DNA from: Rhodopseudomonas palustris
GTDB taxonomy: Bacteria; Pseudomonadota; Alphaproteobacteria; Rhizobiales; Xanthobacteraceae
NCBI RefSeq assembly: GCF_013415845.1
Contig: NZ_CP058907.1
Span: 2,232,001 to 2,296,000, forward strand
Direction of reading: 5' to 3'
Length of the DNA: 64,000 nucleotides
Shown piece by piece: positions 1 to 12,659 of this stretch. The notes below the pieces were generated by a model. That model did no database searches. It had not been told where the DNA came from and worked only from the letters and a program-made list of their open reading frames with translations. The position numbers were made by a program, and so were the translations under genes. The number at the start of each line of letters is the position of its first letter. Positions within the stretch are counted from its first letter, which is position 1.

Positions 1-1
1 C

Positions 2-151
2 CGTCGCAGCTTCCAGCGCCGGCTGGTCAAGATCGGCCTGGCGCAAAACGGCCGCCGCCAGATCCTCGACGGTGTCGCGCCGGGTGAGCTGGTGGTCGGG
101 ACCGGCGCGATCTTCCTCAGCAACAAGCTCGCGAACGCCGCGAGCGGCTGA
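2..151 (+). CDS. RND efflux membrane-fusion (adaptor) protein, C-terminal end only
   Basis: Partial gene entering from the left edge. The frame starting at base 2 reads about 49 residues and ends in TGA at 149-151. The residues include GRRQILDGVAPGELVVGTGA, which matches the membrane-proximal end of HlyD/AcrA-type adaptors, where a phrase like 'GL..GE.VV..GA.FL' closes the protein. It sits 28 bases before an RND pump gene, the usual adaptor-pump-outer membrane order. The substrate cannot be judged from the tail alone; the neighbouring pump suggests a divalent metal cation. The identification rests on a short stretch plus context. Confidence 0.7.
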   Translation, partial: RRSFQRRLVKIGLAQNGRRQILDGVAPGELVVGTGAIFLSNKLANAASG

Positions 152-179
152 TCGACAGCAAAAGCCGGCGGCCCTCATC

Positions 180-3100
180 GTGTTCAAAAGCATCATCGAG
201 TTCGGCCTGACCCGCAAGGCCATCATCGTGCTGGCGCTGATCGTGTTCTGCGGTGCTGGCATCGCGGCGTTCACCCGGCTCAACGTCGAAGCCTATCCCA
301 ATCCCGCGCCGGTGATCCTCGAGATCACTGCCCAGGCCGCTGGGTTGTCTGCCGAGGAGATGGAGAAGTACTACACCATCCCGATGGAGGTCGGGTTGTA
401 CCCTACGCCCGGCGTGGTCAATATCCGTTCGACATCGTTCTACGGCCTGTCTTTCGTCCGCGTCACCTTTGCCTACGGTGTCGACTACTATTTCGCGCTG
501 ACGCAGGCGGCCAATTCGATCCAGCAGAACATCTCGCTGCCGAACAATCTGGTGCCGACCATTCAGCAGTCGAGCCTGGTCGGCGAGATCTTTCGCTATC
601 AGCTGGTCGGGCCGCCGAACTACGGCCTGACTAACCTGCGCACCGTGCAGGACTATATCGTGGCGCGGCGGCTGATGACGGTGCCCGGTGTGGTGCAGAT
701 CAACGCCTGGGGCGGCACCACCAAGCAGTTCAACGTCGATGCAGATCTGCAGAAGCTGGAAGCCTACAACATCACCGTGCCGCAGATGGTGTCGGCGCTC
801 GGCAACTCGAACCTCAATGTCGGTGCGCGAGAGATCACCATCGGCCAGCAGTCGGTCAACATTCGCGGGATTGGACTGGTCGATTCCGGTGGCGATGATT
901 CCATCGCCAATGGCTACAAGGTCCAGGACATCGAAAACGTCGTGCTGACCCAGTCGGGCGGGCTGCCGATCCAGATCAAGGATGTCGCCAAGGTTTCGGT
1001 CGGCTATGTGCCGCGGCTCGGCATCGCCGGGCGAGACAGCAGCGACGATGTCGCCGCCGCGATCGTGGTGATGGGGCGGACCCAGCACACCAACGACATC
1101 GTGCCGAAGGTCGAGGAGGAGGTCGCCAAGCTCAACCGCGACGGCAGCCTGCCGCCCGGCGTCAAGATCGTGCCGTATTACGATCGCGGCGCGCTTGTGG
1201 CGGTGACCACCCGGACGGTGCTGCACAATCTGATCGTCGGGTGCCTCTTGGTGTTCCTGATCCAATGGATCTTTCTCGGAGATCTGCGCAGCGCGCTGAT
1301 CGTCAGCGCCAGCATTCCGTTCGCGCTGTTCTTCTCGATCATCATCCTGGTGCTGCGCGGCGAGGATGCGAACCTGTTGTCGCTCGGCGCGGTCGATTTC
1401 GGCATCATCGTCGATTCTGCCGTGATCATGATGGAGAACATCTTCCGCAACTTGCAATCGCCGGCCGAGCAGCAACGCCGGATGCTGGCGCAGCTGCAGC
1501 AGAGCGGTGCCGGCACGGGCGAGCCGCAGGTGTGGACCGATCGGTTGCGGCTGATTTTCCTCAGCGCGCTGCAGGTCGACAAGGCAGTGCTGTTCACCGC
1601 CGCGATCACGGTGACGGCGTTCGTGCCGCTGTTCACCATGCAGGGCGTCGAAGGCCAGATCTTCGGACCGATGGCGCGCACCTACGGCTATGCGCTGGCG
1701 GGCGCGCTGATCTCGACTTTCACGATCACGCCGGTGCTAGCCTCGCTCCTGCTGCCGAAGACGATCGAAGAACACGAGACCGCGATCGTGCGCGGTCTGC
1801 GCCGCGCGTATGAGCCGGTGCTGCGCTGGTCGCTTGGACGTACCAAGGTCGCTGCTGTTGCTGGCCTGGTGTTCCTTTGTGTCGCGGGCTTGGCGGCGAG
1901 CCGTCTCGGCAGTGAGTTTCTGCCGGCGTTGGAGGAAGGCAATTTCTGGATCCGGGCCGCGATGCCGCCGACCATGTCACTCGATGCCGGCACAAGTTAC
2001 GTGCGCAAAATGCGCGAGATCCTGCTGCGGCATCCTGAAGTCATCACCGTGGTGTCGCAGCACGGCCGGCCTGACAACGGCAGCGACGCCTCGGCGTTCT
2101 CCAACGTCGAGCTGTTCGCGCCGGTCAAACCGTTCTCGGAATGGCCGGCCGGCCTGACCAAGGAGATGCTGGCGGAGCAACTGCAGAAGGAGTTCGACGC
2201 CGAGCTGCCGGGCGTCACCTTCAACTTCTCACAGTACATCCAGGACAACATCGAGGAGGCGCTGTCCGGGGTGAAGGGCGCCAACTCAGTCAAGATTGTC
2301 GGTCCGAACCTGCAGGTGCTGGAGCAGCTTGCCGGGCAGGTTGAGCGGGAGATGGCCAAGGTGCGCGGCGTCACCGACGTCGGCGTGTTCCATCTGCTCG
2401 GCCAGCCCAACCTCAACATCAAGGTCGATCGCGAACGCGCCGCGCGCTACGGCCTCAACACCGGTGACGTCAATTCGGTGATCCAGGCGGCGGTCGGCGG
2501 CAGCATCGCCACCACGGTGCTCGAAGCTGATCGGCAGTTCGGCGTCGCGGTGCGGCTCGACCCGAAGTTTCGTGAAAGCGTCGATGCGGTGCGCGAGCTG
2601 AAGATCGCTTACGCGACGCCGAGCGGCGTCAACGCCTACATCCCGCTCAGCGAAGTCGCAACCATCTCGCTCGACACCGGCGCGTCCTTCATCTACCGCG
2701 AGAGGAGCCAGCGCTACATTCCGATCAAGTTCAGCGTCCGTGGCCGCGACCTCGGAGGCACCGTCGCCGAGGCACAGCAGCGGGTCAACGATGCGGTGCA
2801 GCTGCCACCCGGCTATCGGTTGATATGGTCCGGCGAGTTCGACAATCTGCAGGATGCCAAAGCGCGGTTGATGATCGTGGTGCCGATCACGCTGCTGCTG
2901 GTGTTCGTGTTGCTGTATGCGCTGTTCAATACGCTGCGCGACAGCCTGATTGCGTTGCTCGGCATTCCGTTCGCGGCGGGCGGCGGCGTCATCGCGCTCT
3001 ATCTGTCCGGGCTGGAATTCAGCGTCTCGGCTGCGATCGGCTTCATCTCGCTGCTCGGCGTCGCGGTGATGGACGGCATCCTCAACATCACTTACTTCCG

Positions 3101-3401
3101 CGAGCTGCGCGCCAGCGGCGTGAGTGTTGCCGACGCGGTCAGACAGGCCTCCGAGCAACGGATGCGGCCGATGCTGATGACGGCGCTGTCTGCCGGCGTC
3201 GGGTTGTTTCCGGCGGCGCTCTCGCACGACATCGGCAGCCAGGTGCAGCGGCCGCTGGCGACCGTTGTGGTCGGTGGCATGTTCATCGGCCCGCTGTTGC
3301 TGCTGGCGGTGGCACCGGCGTTGCGCAAGCTCGCTTTTGCTCGCGAGGAGGCGGGGCGGACCAGCGCTACTCCCCAGGCTGCACCCGAGGGAGAGCCATG
3401 A
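180..3401 (+). CDS. RND efflux pump, CzcA/HME-like inner-membrane transporter
   Basis: About 1073 residues, the usual RND length. It is an inner-membrane proton antiporter that would drive export through a tripartite complex. The start is taken as GTG at 180, where the protein begins VFKSIIEFGLTRKAI, the usual cytoplasmic lead into the first membrane helix; the frame stays open upstream only because it overlaps the adaptor gene. Residues 406-420 (DFGIIVDSAVIMMEN) form the helix-4 motif typical of heavy-metal exporters, with Asp406 and Asp412 and Glu419. Two large periplasmic loops and twelve membrane helices are consistent with the family. The stop overlaps the next start as ATGA, so the outer-membrane gene is probably translationally coupled. 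The metal is not predictable from what I can see. It differs clearly from the second pump at 7719. Confidence 0.9.
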   Translation: MFKSIIEFGLTRKAIIVLALIVFCGAGIAAFTRLNVEAYPNPAPVILEITAQAAGLSAEEMEKYYTIPMEVGLYPTPGVVNIRSTSFYGLSFVRVTFAYGVDYYFALTQAANSIQQNISLPNNLVPTIQQSSLVGEIFRYQLVGPPNYGLTNLRTVQDYIVARRLMTVPGVVQINAWGGTTKQFNVDADLQKLEAYNITVPQMVSALGNSNLNVGAREITIGQQSVNIRGIGLVDSGGDDSIANGYKVQDIENVVLTQSGGLPIQIKDVAKVSVGYVPRLGIAGRDSSDDVAAAIVVMGRTQHTNDIVPKVEEEVAKLNRDGSLPPGVKIVPYYDRGALVAVTTRTVLHNLIVGCLLVFLIQWIFLGDLRSALIVSASIPFALFFSIIILVLRGEDANLLSLGAVDFGIIVDSAVIMMENIFRNLQSPAEQQRRMLAQLQQSGAGTGEPQVWTDRLRLIFLSALQVDKAVLFTAAITVTAFVPLFTMQGVEGQIFGPMARTYGYALAGALISTFTITPVLASLLLPKTIEEHETAIVRGLRRAYEPVLRWSLGRTKVAAVAGLVFLCVAGLAASRLGSEFLPALEEGNFWIRAAMPPTMSLDAGTSYVRKMREILLRHPEVITVVSQHGRPDNGSDASAFSNVELFAPVKPFSEWPAGLTKEMLAEQLQKEFDAELPGVTFNFSQYIQDNIEEALSGVKGANSVKIVGPNLQVLEQLAGQVEREMAKVRGVTDVGVFHLLGQPNLNIKVDRERAARYGLNTGDVNSVIQAAVGGSIATTVLEADRQFGVAVRLDPKFRESVDAVRELKIAYATPSGVNAYIPLSEVATISLDTGASFIYRERSQRYIPIKFSVRGRDLGGTVAEAQQRVNDAVQLPPGYRLIWSGEFDNLQDAKARLMIVVPITLLLVFVLLYALFNTLRDSLIALLGIPFAAGGGVIALYLSGLEFSVSAAIGFISLLGVAVMDGILNITYFRELRASGVSVADAVRQASEQRMRPMLMTALSAGVGLFPAALSHDIGSQVQRPLATVVVGGMFIGPLLLLAVAPALRKLAFAREEAGRTSATPQAAPEGEP

Positions 3402-4885
3402 TGCTGCGTCGGCTGGGCGCCCTCGGCACGTGCATCTGTCTCGCCGGCTGTGCGGTCGGGCCGAATTTCGTGCAGCCGCCGTCGCCCGAGGTCGATCGCT
3501 ATACGGCGGCTTCCTTGCCGGCGACGTCACCAGGGAAGGCGCAGCCTTTCGTGGTCGCCGAGGATGTGCCGACCCGCTGGTGGTCGGCATTCCGCTCCGA
3601 GCCGCTCGACCGGCTGGTGCGCGCGACGGTCGTGCGCAATCCGACCCTGCAGGCGGCGGATGCCGCGATCAAGGTGGCGCACTTCAATGCACTGGCGCAG
3701 CGCGGGCTGTTCTTTCCGCAGGTCAGCGCAAGCTATGGTCCATCGACGCAATTGTCGTCGAACAACGAAGCCTCCGATGCGCCGCAGCAGCGGCTGTCGC
3801 TGCACACCGCGCAGCTCAACATCGCCTACACGTTCGATGTCTGGGGCGGGAACGCACGCGCGGTGGAGAGCCTCGACGCCGTCACTGAGCAGCAGCAGTT
3901 TCTGCTGGAGGCGACTCATTTGACGCTCACCGCCAATGTCGTCACCGCGGCGATCGGGGAAGCCTCGCTGCGCGGTCAGATCGCTGCCACCAAGAAGATC
4001 GTAGCGATCGAGCGCGACATCCTCGGCATCCTGAAATCACAGTTCGAAGCAGGGCAGGCTGCGCAGGTCGATGTCCTCACCCAGGAGGCGGCGCTTGCCC
4101 AGGTCGAGCAGACGTTGCCGCCGCTGGAGAAGCAGCTCGCGATTCAGCGCGACCTGTTGACCGCCCTGGCCGGCAACTATTCGGCTGCGCAGGTTCCGGA
4201 GCGCTTTGAGCTGGCGCGTCTCAGTCTGCCACACAACATCCCGGTGCTGGTGCCGAGCACGTTGGTGCGGCGGCGGCCGGACGTACGGGCTGCGGAGGCC
4301 AATCTGCACGCGGTGAGCGCGCAGGTTGGCGTTGCAGTGGCGGCGCGCCTGCCGAATATCAGTGTCGGCGCCAGCACGGCTGGTGCCAGCGCGACCAACT
4401 TTGCGCAACTGTTCGCGCCCGGCACCGGGTTCTATCTGCTGGCCGCCAATGCCACCCAGCCGATCATCGACGGCATGACCTTGCTGCACAAGCAGCGCGC
4501 TGCGGAGGCAGCGCTCGAGCAAGCCGATGCGCAGTATCGCCAGGCGGTGATCTCGGCACTGCAGAATGTCGCAGACGCGCTGCAGAGCCTGCAGCACGAT
4601 GCAGCCCTGGTGCGCGCTGCTGCCAAATCAGAGGCGGCAGCAAAGGCCAGCCTCGACATCATCCGCAAGCAGCTTGCGCTCGGGCAGGTCAATCAGGTTG
4701 TCGTCCTGAACGCGCAGCAGACCTACCTCAACGCTTCGATCGCGCATGTTCAGGCCGAGGCGACGCGCCTGTCGGATGCGGCCGCGCTGTTTATGGCGAT
4801 TGGAGGAAGCTGGCCGGCGGGATGTGGAACCGATTGGCGGAGCTGCGTGCTCGACGATCTGCCGATCACGGCTGCCTTGCAGTAG
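3398..4885 (+). CDS. NodT-family outer-membrane efflux lipoprotein
   Basis: 495 residues. It would form the TolC-like outer-membrane channel of the first RND system. The N-terminus has a lipoprotein signal with lipobox LAGC near residue 19, followed by VGPNFVQPP, the signature of NodT/OprM lipoproteins. Two outer-membrane efflux repeats follow (coiled-coil helices with Ala- and Gln-rich segments, and a P-tract with RRRPDVRAAEANL near residue 290). The ATG at 3398 overlaps the pump stop by four bases, and a second in-frame ATG follows directly. The C-terminus (GGSWPAGCGTDW) is normal for the family. The open frame continues far upstream of 3398 but that part lies over the pump gene and is a shadow. 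Confidence 0.9.
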   Translation: MMLRRLGALGTCICLAGCAVGPNFVQPPSPEVDRYTAASLPATSPGKAQPFVVAEDVPTRWWSAFRSEPLDRLVRATVVRNPTLQAADAAIKVAHFNALAQRGLFFPQVSASYGPSTQLSSNNEASDAPQQRLSLHTAQLNIAYTFDVWGGNARAVESLDAVTEQQQFLLEATHLTLTANVVTAAIGEASLRGQIAATKKIVAIERDILGILKSQFEAGQAAQVDVLTQEAALAQVEQTLPPLEKQLAIQRDLLTALAGNYSAAQVPERFELARLSLPHNIPVLVPSTLVRRRPDVRAAEANLHAVSAQVGVAVAARLPNISVGASTAGASATNFAQLFAPGTGFYLLAANATQPIIDGMTLLHKQRAAEAALEQADAQYRQAVISALQNVADALQSLQHDAALVRAAAKSEAAAKASLDIIRKQLALGQVNQVVVLNAQQTYLNASIAHVQAEATRLSDAAALFMAIGGSWPAGCGTDWRSCVLDDLPITAALQ

Positions 4886-4923
4886 GCTCGAAAGAGCAGG
4901 TGGGTTCCCGAGCTGCGACAGAT

Positions 4924-4959
4924 CGATCCGCCGCGACTTTGTTATGTTATTGCGGATCG
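4924..4959. promoter_or_regulatory. Inverted repeat upstream of the czc operon, possible operator
   Basis: CGATCCGC at 4924-4931 is matched by GCGGATCG at 4952-4959, eight bases each side of a 20-base AT-rich spacer containing TATGTTAT. The interval between the NodT gene and the small metal-binding gene is otherwise short. An operator for a metal-responsive repressor or activator, overlapping a -10-like element, is one reading; a weak hairpin between two transcripts is another. No regulator gene for it lies in the window. Confidence 0.35.
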
Positions 4960-5011
4960 ACACGAATGCGAGCCGCGTGCTATCCGCTTGCCTCGACCCG
5001 TGAGAGCCATC

Positions 5012-5371
5012 GTGACGTTGATCGCCCGCATCTTCCAGCATCGGCTGCTGCGCGTTTCGCGCCAGGCCGTCGCTATGGCCGTGCTGGTGATGTATCTGCT
5101 CGCGGGCGCCCTGCACGGGCTGTGCGATCTCGATCTGACCACCGGTTCCCCGACCTCGATCGTCACGCTGCCGTCGCAAGGCGGCGACCATTCGGACAAT
5201 GTCCTCGCGGCCGATCACCACTGCCACGGTTGCTTCTCGGTGTCGCTGCCGAGCCCGAACGTCGTCGCGACCGCGTCCGAGCTCGTTTCCGCGCCCGTAC
5301 GACATGAAGACGCCGAGCGCCACAGCGTTCAGCGTGGAATCGAACCTCCGCCACCAAAATCCCTGATCTGA
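5012..5371 (+). CDS. Small membrane-anchored His/Cys-rich protein preceding czcC
   Basis: About 119 residues. A hydrophobic helix at roughly residues 18-38 acts as a signal or anchor. The following exported part contains ADHHCHGCFSVSL with H69, H70, C71, H72 and C74, a plausible metal-binding cluster. I do not recognise a named family with certainty; small proteins of this kind are often found just ahead of czcCBA operons in alphaproteobacteria. The start is uncertain: TTG 4988, GTG 5000 and GTG 5012 are all in frame. GTG 5012 is chosen because GAG lies a suitable distance upstream. A role in periplasmic metal binding or sensing is inference from residues and position. Confidence 0.65.
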   Translation: MTLIARIFQHRLLRVSRQAVAMAVLVMYLLAGALHGLCDLDLTTGSPTSIVTLPSQGGDHSDNVLAADHHCHGCFSVSLPSPNVVATASELVSAPVRHEDAERHSVQRGIEPPPPKSLI

Positions 5372-5425
5372 ACATGACCGCTGGGCGCCACGCGCCCTCA
5401 ATCCGTCGTTCGTCAGGTCTTCATC

Positions 5426-6697
5426 ATGTTGTCTTCGATCGCCACGCGGCTCGCGTGTGCGGCCGTCTTGCTCGCTGGCTGTGTGCTGGCGGAAGAGGCC
5501 CGTGCGCAAACGCTGACTATGGGCAACGCGCTGCAGCGCGCCCTCAACGCCAGTCCGCGGCTTACCGCCGCCGAACGTGACGTCGGCATCGCGCGGGGCC
5601 AGCGCATTCAATCCGGCGCGCTGATCAATCCGGAGATCTCTTACGAGCAGGACAATTCGTTCGGCTCCGGCACCTATCGCGGCACCCGGTCTGCGGAGTC
5701 GACGCTGCAAATCAGCCAGATGTTCGAGCTGTGGGGCAAGCGCGACGCCCGCGTCGCCGCCGGGCAGGCCGGACTCGATGCCGCCTCCATTGGTCGCCAG
5801 GCGGTGCGGCTCGAAGTGCTGTCCGAGACCGCGATCGCCTTCGTCACGGTGCTCGGGCTGCAGCGGCGCATTCAGATCCTCGACGAGCAGATCGCCGCGA
5901 TCGACGCGATCACGCCGCTGCTGCAGCGCCGCGTCGAAGCCGGCGCGTCGTCGGTGGCGGAGACCGGCCGAGCGGAGGTCGCTTCCGCGCTGGTGAAGGC
6001 GGATCGCGAGCGCACCCGGTCGGCGCTCGCTACAGCCCGCCGCGAGCTCGCGATCCTGATGGGCGACACGGCGGCGAAGTTTGCCGCGGTCTCCGGCCGT
6101 CTCGAGGCGATCGGCAAACCGCCGGCGTTCCAGTCAGTGATCGCGGCGATCGACGCCAATCCGCAACTGGTGCGCTGGAAGGCGGTATATGCGCAGCGCA
6201 ACGCCGAACTTTTGCTGGCGCGGCTCAAGCCGTATCCGGACGTCACCGTGGCGGCCGGCTGGCGCCGCTACAACGAGACCGGCGACAACGCCGTCCGCTT
6301 GTCGGTGTCGGTGCCGATCCCGCTGTTTGATCAGAACCAGGGCAACATCCTGTCGGCGCAGGAGAGTCTGGCCAAGACTGCGGCCGAACGACAGGCCAAT
6401 CGCAATACGCTGATCGTGATCGCGGGACGCGCCTACGACTCGCTGCAAGGCTCACTGCGCGAGCTGGCGATCCTGCGCGATACCGCGATCCCGAAAGCGA
6501 GGGATGCCGCCGCCGCGATCTCCGAAGGCTACGGCCAGGGACGCTATTCGCTGCTCGAGGTGCTCGATGCCCAAGGCAGTGTCGCGCAGGCGCGGCTGCG
6601 CGAGCAGGAGGCACAGCAGAATTTCCATGTCGCCGTCGCCACCATCGAGGGGCTGGTCGGGAATCCGTTCGCATTGGCGCGGGGAGGCGCGCGATGA
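5426..6697 (+). CDS. czcC: CzcC-type outer-membrane efflux protein (TolC family)
   Basis: 423 residues. This would be the outer-membrane channel of a CzcCBA divalent-cation exporter. The N-terminal signal (ACAAVLLAGCVLAEEARAQ) could be cleaved after ARA, and it also contains an LAGC sequence, so a lipoprotein form cannot be excluded. The body has two OEP repeats with the usual helical pattern, for example PEISYEQDN and ISEGYGQGRYSLLEVLDAQ in the second half. The stop overlaps the czcB start by four bases (ATGA). The czcCBA order is the classic arrangement. The length is normal for CzcC and shorter than that of the NodT protein at 3398. Confidence 0.88.
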   Translation: MLSSIATRLACAAVLLAGCVLAEEARAQTLTMGNALQRALNASPRLTAAERDVGIARGQRIQSGALINPEISYEQDNSFGSGTYRGTRSAESTLQISQMFELWGKRDARVAAGQAGLDAASIGRQAVRLEVLSETAIAFVTVLGLQRRIQILDEQIAAIDAITPLLQRRVEAGASSVAETGRAEVASALVKADRERTRSALATARRELAILMGDTAAKFAAVSGRLEAIGKPPAFQSVIAAIDANPQLVRWKAVYAQRNAELLLARLKPYPDVTVAAGWRRYNETGDNAVRLSVSVPIPLFDQNQGNILSAQESLAKTAAERQANRNTLIVIAGRAYDSLQGSLRELAILRDTAIPKARDAAAAISEGYGQGRYSLLEVLDAQGSVAQARLREQEAQQNFHVAVATIEGLVGNPFALARGGAR

Positions 6698-7689
6698 TGA
6701 AACCGTTGATGTTGATCTGCGGTGCCGCCGCGATGTTTGCGCTCGGCGCCGCTGTTTCTGCTTACGCGCCGATCGGGTCGCGCGAGCCGGCGCAGCAGGC
6801 CGGAAAGGACTCGAAGGGACATAATCACGCTGCGGGCGAGAAGGGGCATGATCACGGCGGCCACGATGAGGAGGGCGCGGTCGAGATGAGCGACGCCAAG
6901 GTCGCTGCCTCGGGCATCGAGATCCGCACCGCCAAGGCTGAGACGCTGCACGAGTCGCTGGTGCTCAACGGTATCCTGCAGCCCAATCAGGAGACGCTGG
7001 TTCAAGTCACGCCGCGGTTCCCCGGCGTGGTCCGCGAGATCAGGAAGCGGATCGGCGACACGGTCGAGAAGGGCGAGCTGCTCGCCAAGATCGAAAGCAA
7101 TCAGAGCCTCAGCGTGTACGAGATGCGCGCGCCGATCTCCGGCACCGTGATCGACCGGCAGATTTCGCTCGGCGAATACGCGTCCGAACAGAAGCCGGCC
7201 TTTACCGTTGCCGACGTCTCCACCGTGTGGGTCGACCTCTCGGTGCATCGGCGCGATCTGCCGCGGGTGCGGATCGGCGACAAGATTCTGATCGACGTTG
7301 CCGACGGCGGCCAGCCGATCGAGGCGAGCCTGTCCTACATCTCGCCGGTCGGCAGCAGCGATACCCAGAGCGCGCTCGCCCGCGCCGTGGTGCCAAACGA
7401 CGCGATGCGCCTGCGCTCCGGCCTGTTCGTATCGGCGCGATTGATCCTCTCCGTCAAGCCGGTGCCGTTGGCGGTGCGAGCCTCGGCGATCCAGACCGTC
7501 GAGAACCGCAGCGTCGTGTTTGTCCGCAGCGGTGACAAGTTCGAGGTCCGCGATGTCGAGCTCGGCGCGCGGGATGCGGAGAACGTCGAGATCGTGTTCG
7601 GCCTGCTCGACGGCGACCGCTACGCCGCGGCTAACAGCTTCGTCGTGAAGGCCGAGCTCGGCAAGGGATCGGCGTCGCATGAGCACTAA
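6694..7689 (+). CDS. czcB: CzcB-type periplasmic adaptor with His-rich N-terminus
   Basis: 331 residues. An HlyD/CzcB membrane-fusion protein that would link CzcA to CzcC. An N-terminal membrane segment covers about residues 5-25. A His/Asp-rich stretch follows (H43, H45, H52, H54, H57), which probably binds metal before export. Next come the barrel-sandwich/lipoyl halves (VRKRIGDTVEKGELLAKIES-like segment and APISGTVIDRQISLGEYA) and beta-barrel sections. It is shorter than AcrA-type adaptors, as CzcB proteins often are. The gene overlaps czcC at its start and lies 29 bases before czcA. Heavy-metal binding by the His stretch is inference from composition. Confidence 0.9.
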   Translation: MMKPLMLICGAAAMFALGAAVSAYAPIGSREPAQQAGKDSKGHNHAAGEKGHDHGGHDEEGAVEMSDAKVAASGIEIRTAKAETLHESLVLNGILQPNQETLVQVTPRFPGVVREIRKRIGDTVEKGELLAKIESNQSLSVYEMRAPISGTVIDRQISLGEYASEQKPAFTVADVSTVWVDLSVHRRDLPRVRIGDKILIDVADGGQPIEASLSYISPVGSSDTQSALARAVVPNDAMRLRSGLFVSARLILSVKPVPLAVRASAIQTVENRSVVFVRSGDKFEVRDVELGARDAENVEIVFGLLDGDRYAAANSFVVKAELGKGSASHEH

Positions 7690-7703
7690 TGTAAGTCTGC
7701 TGA

Positions 7704-11299
<3,596 letters not shown>

Positions 11300-11359
11300 G
11301 GCGATTCGGGCGTGCGCCCAAGCAGCGGCTGGAAGGTTGTTCCTGCAGTGGCGCGCGAC

Positions 11360-11629
11360 TTATCCCAGCGCGGCTTCGCGATGGGGGACGTGGAGCGCCT
11401 TGCGAATGCTGACGCGCCAAGTCGCCGGTCCGTTCTCGAGATAATTCCAGCAAAAACTTCCCGGCCGCTTCACGTCGAAGAGATAACGGAGCGGCCGCGG
11501 GTCGTGATCGCTGACCAGCTCCAGTCCGCGCTCGGGAGTGAGCTGGTCGAACAGGCTGAACACGATCGGGTGGCGCAGCGGCCGGGGAAACAGCCTGACG
11601 TCGACGACGGTGGTGATTTGATCGGTCAT
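11360..11629 (-). CDS. DUF2249-domain protein
   Basis: 89 residues beginning MTDQITTVVDVRLFPRPLRH. The fold pattern (beta-loop-helix VRLFPRPLRHPIVFSLFDQLTPERGLELVSDHDPRPLRYLF) matches DUF2249, a small TusA-like fold repeatedly found beside denitrification and NO-response genes. DUF2249 shares the two-layer sandwich with TusA but lacks the catalytic Cys-Pro motif. The true start is the ATG complementary to 11627-11629; the open frame runs 46 codons further upstream without a better start. It faces the czc operon tail. Its function is unknown; association with respiration of nitrogen oxides is inference from neighbourhood. Confidence 0.8.
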   Translation of the reverse strand: MTDQITTVVDVRLFPRPLRHPIVFSLFDQLTPERGLELVSDHDPRPLRYLFDVKRPGSFCWNYLENGPATWRVSIRKALHVPHREAALG

Positions 11630-11702
11630 GCATGCGTTATTGCCGCGACGGCGCCCACGATCGTTGTCGGGGCGCAAACAAAAGCGGCGATGTGACGCGC
11701 TC

Positions 11703-12602
11703 TCAGGACCGCTGCGAGTTTGCGAAGGTACGCAGGCGTGCGAGCCGGGCGATCGACGACGCTGCAAGGCTCTGCGCCAGCTCCAGACCGGCCTGGTCCG
11801 TGGCGCGGTCGGATTCGTCGAGATAGATCGAGGTCAGTTGCTCGGCATAGCGCACCACGCGTCGCGGCACGTCTCCCGCGGTTTCCGCGGTGCCAGGCAG
11901 CTCTGCGCTGAGAGCTGCAAGGTCGGCTGACGCAAGGCCGTTCGAAGACAGCAGCTTCTCTTGATCCGTCGCGGGCAAGGTCTGCGACCATCGGACGATC
12001 TCTTTCAACAGCAGGCTTTCCATCAGCGCGGCCGACGACATCTCGCTCGAAGAGGGCTCTGCCGCGTCGTCGCCGTTGCTGGTTCGCTCCGCGCGCCAAG
12101 CAAGCCGTCGTTCGCGCCGCAGCAGATCGGCATCGACCAGCGCTTCCCGTGCCATCGTCTCCGCCGCGATCCGCAGCTGGGAGGCTGCTGCGTGTGCGGC
12201 GACGTACGTCCAGAACACGAAGGCGCGTTGCCGATGCCGCACCGCGATTGCCCAAGCCTGATACGGCGTTGATAACGATGAGTCCGCAAGTTCGCTGAGT
12301 TCCGATTCTGGAACCAGATGATGCAGCGGTTCCGGCTCCAGTGTGGCGTCGATTTGCTTGCTGGGCAGCGCTGCGCGACGTAGCGTGAGCTCGACGATCC
12401 GATCCTGTTCGCGCTCGCGCAGTGTCTCGAACACGCAACGAACAGGCTCGATGGTGTGATCGCTGTCATCCGCCAGCGACGCCGCCATCTGATCATAGGC
12501 TGAGGCGGCATGTTCTGCCTGTGCCAGAGCAATCGCGTAGAGCTCGGCGAGATCCTTCACCGCGCGCGTCGGTGTCGATGTCAAGAGCGGGGTGTTACGC
12601 AT
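11703..12602 (-). CDS. Ferritin/rubrerythrin-like helical protein, divergent from nosR
   Basis: 299 residues, almost all helical. Residues 17-75 (LAELYAIALAQAEHAASAYDQMA ... REREQDRIVEL, shown in two parts) follow the rubrerythrin helix-pair pattern. A second similar pair lies around residues 115-170 (AIAVRHRQRAFVFWTYVAAH). The ExxH that binds iron in rubrerythrins is here EQDR or similar, so the di-iron site looks degraded. It is transcribed away from nosR, and both share the intergenic palindrome at 12642-12659. Function is unknown. A role in nos expression or maturation is only suggested by position. The similarity is by pattern and should be checked by profile search. Confidence 0.6.
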   Translation of the reverse strand: MRNTPLLTSTPTRAVKDLAELYAIALAQAEHAASAYDQMAASLADDSDHTIEPVRCVFETLREREQDRIVELTLRRAALPSKQIDATLEPEPLHHLVPESELSELADSSLSTPYQAWAIAVRHRQRAFVFWTYVAAHAAASQLRIAAETMAREALVDADLLRRERRLAWRAERTSNGDDAAEPSSSEMSSAALMESLLLKEIVRWSQTLPATDQEKLLSSNGLASADLAALSAELPGTAETAGDVPRRVVRYAEQLTSIYLDESDRATDQAGLELAQSLAASSIARLARLRTFANSQRS

Positions 12603-12641
12603 GGTCGTCTCTGGTTGAGCAGTTTAGGCATTATGTGCCGA

Positions 12642-12659
12642 ATTTGCGCTGGCGCAAAT
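12642..12659. promoter_or_regulatory. NnrR/FNR-family palindrome in the nosR promoter
   Basis: ATTTGCG-CTGG-CGCAAAT is a perfect 7-4-7 inverted repeat. TTGCG-N4-CGCAA has the form of binding sites for Crp/Fnr-family regulators of denitrification (NnrR type). Its centre lies at 12650.5. A TATCGA at 12679-12684 could be the -10, and a start near 12692 would put the site at about -41.5, the class II activator position. The site is 83 bases before the chosen nosR start and 40 bases upstream of the ferritin-like gene, so it could serve both. Which Crp/Fnr protein binds is not decided by sequence. Confidence 0.7.
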
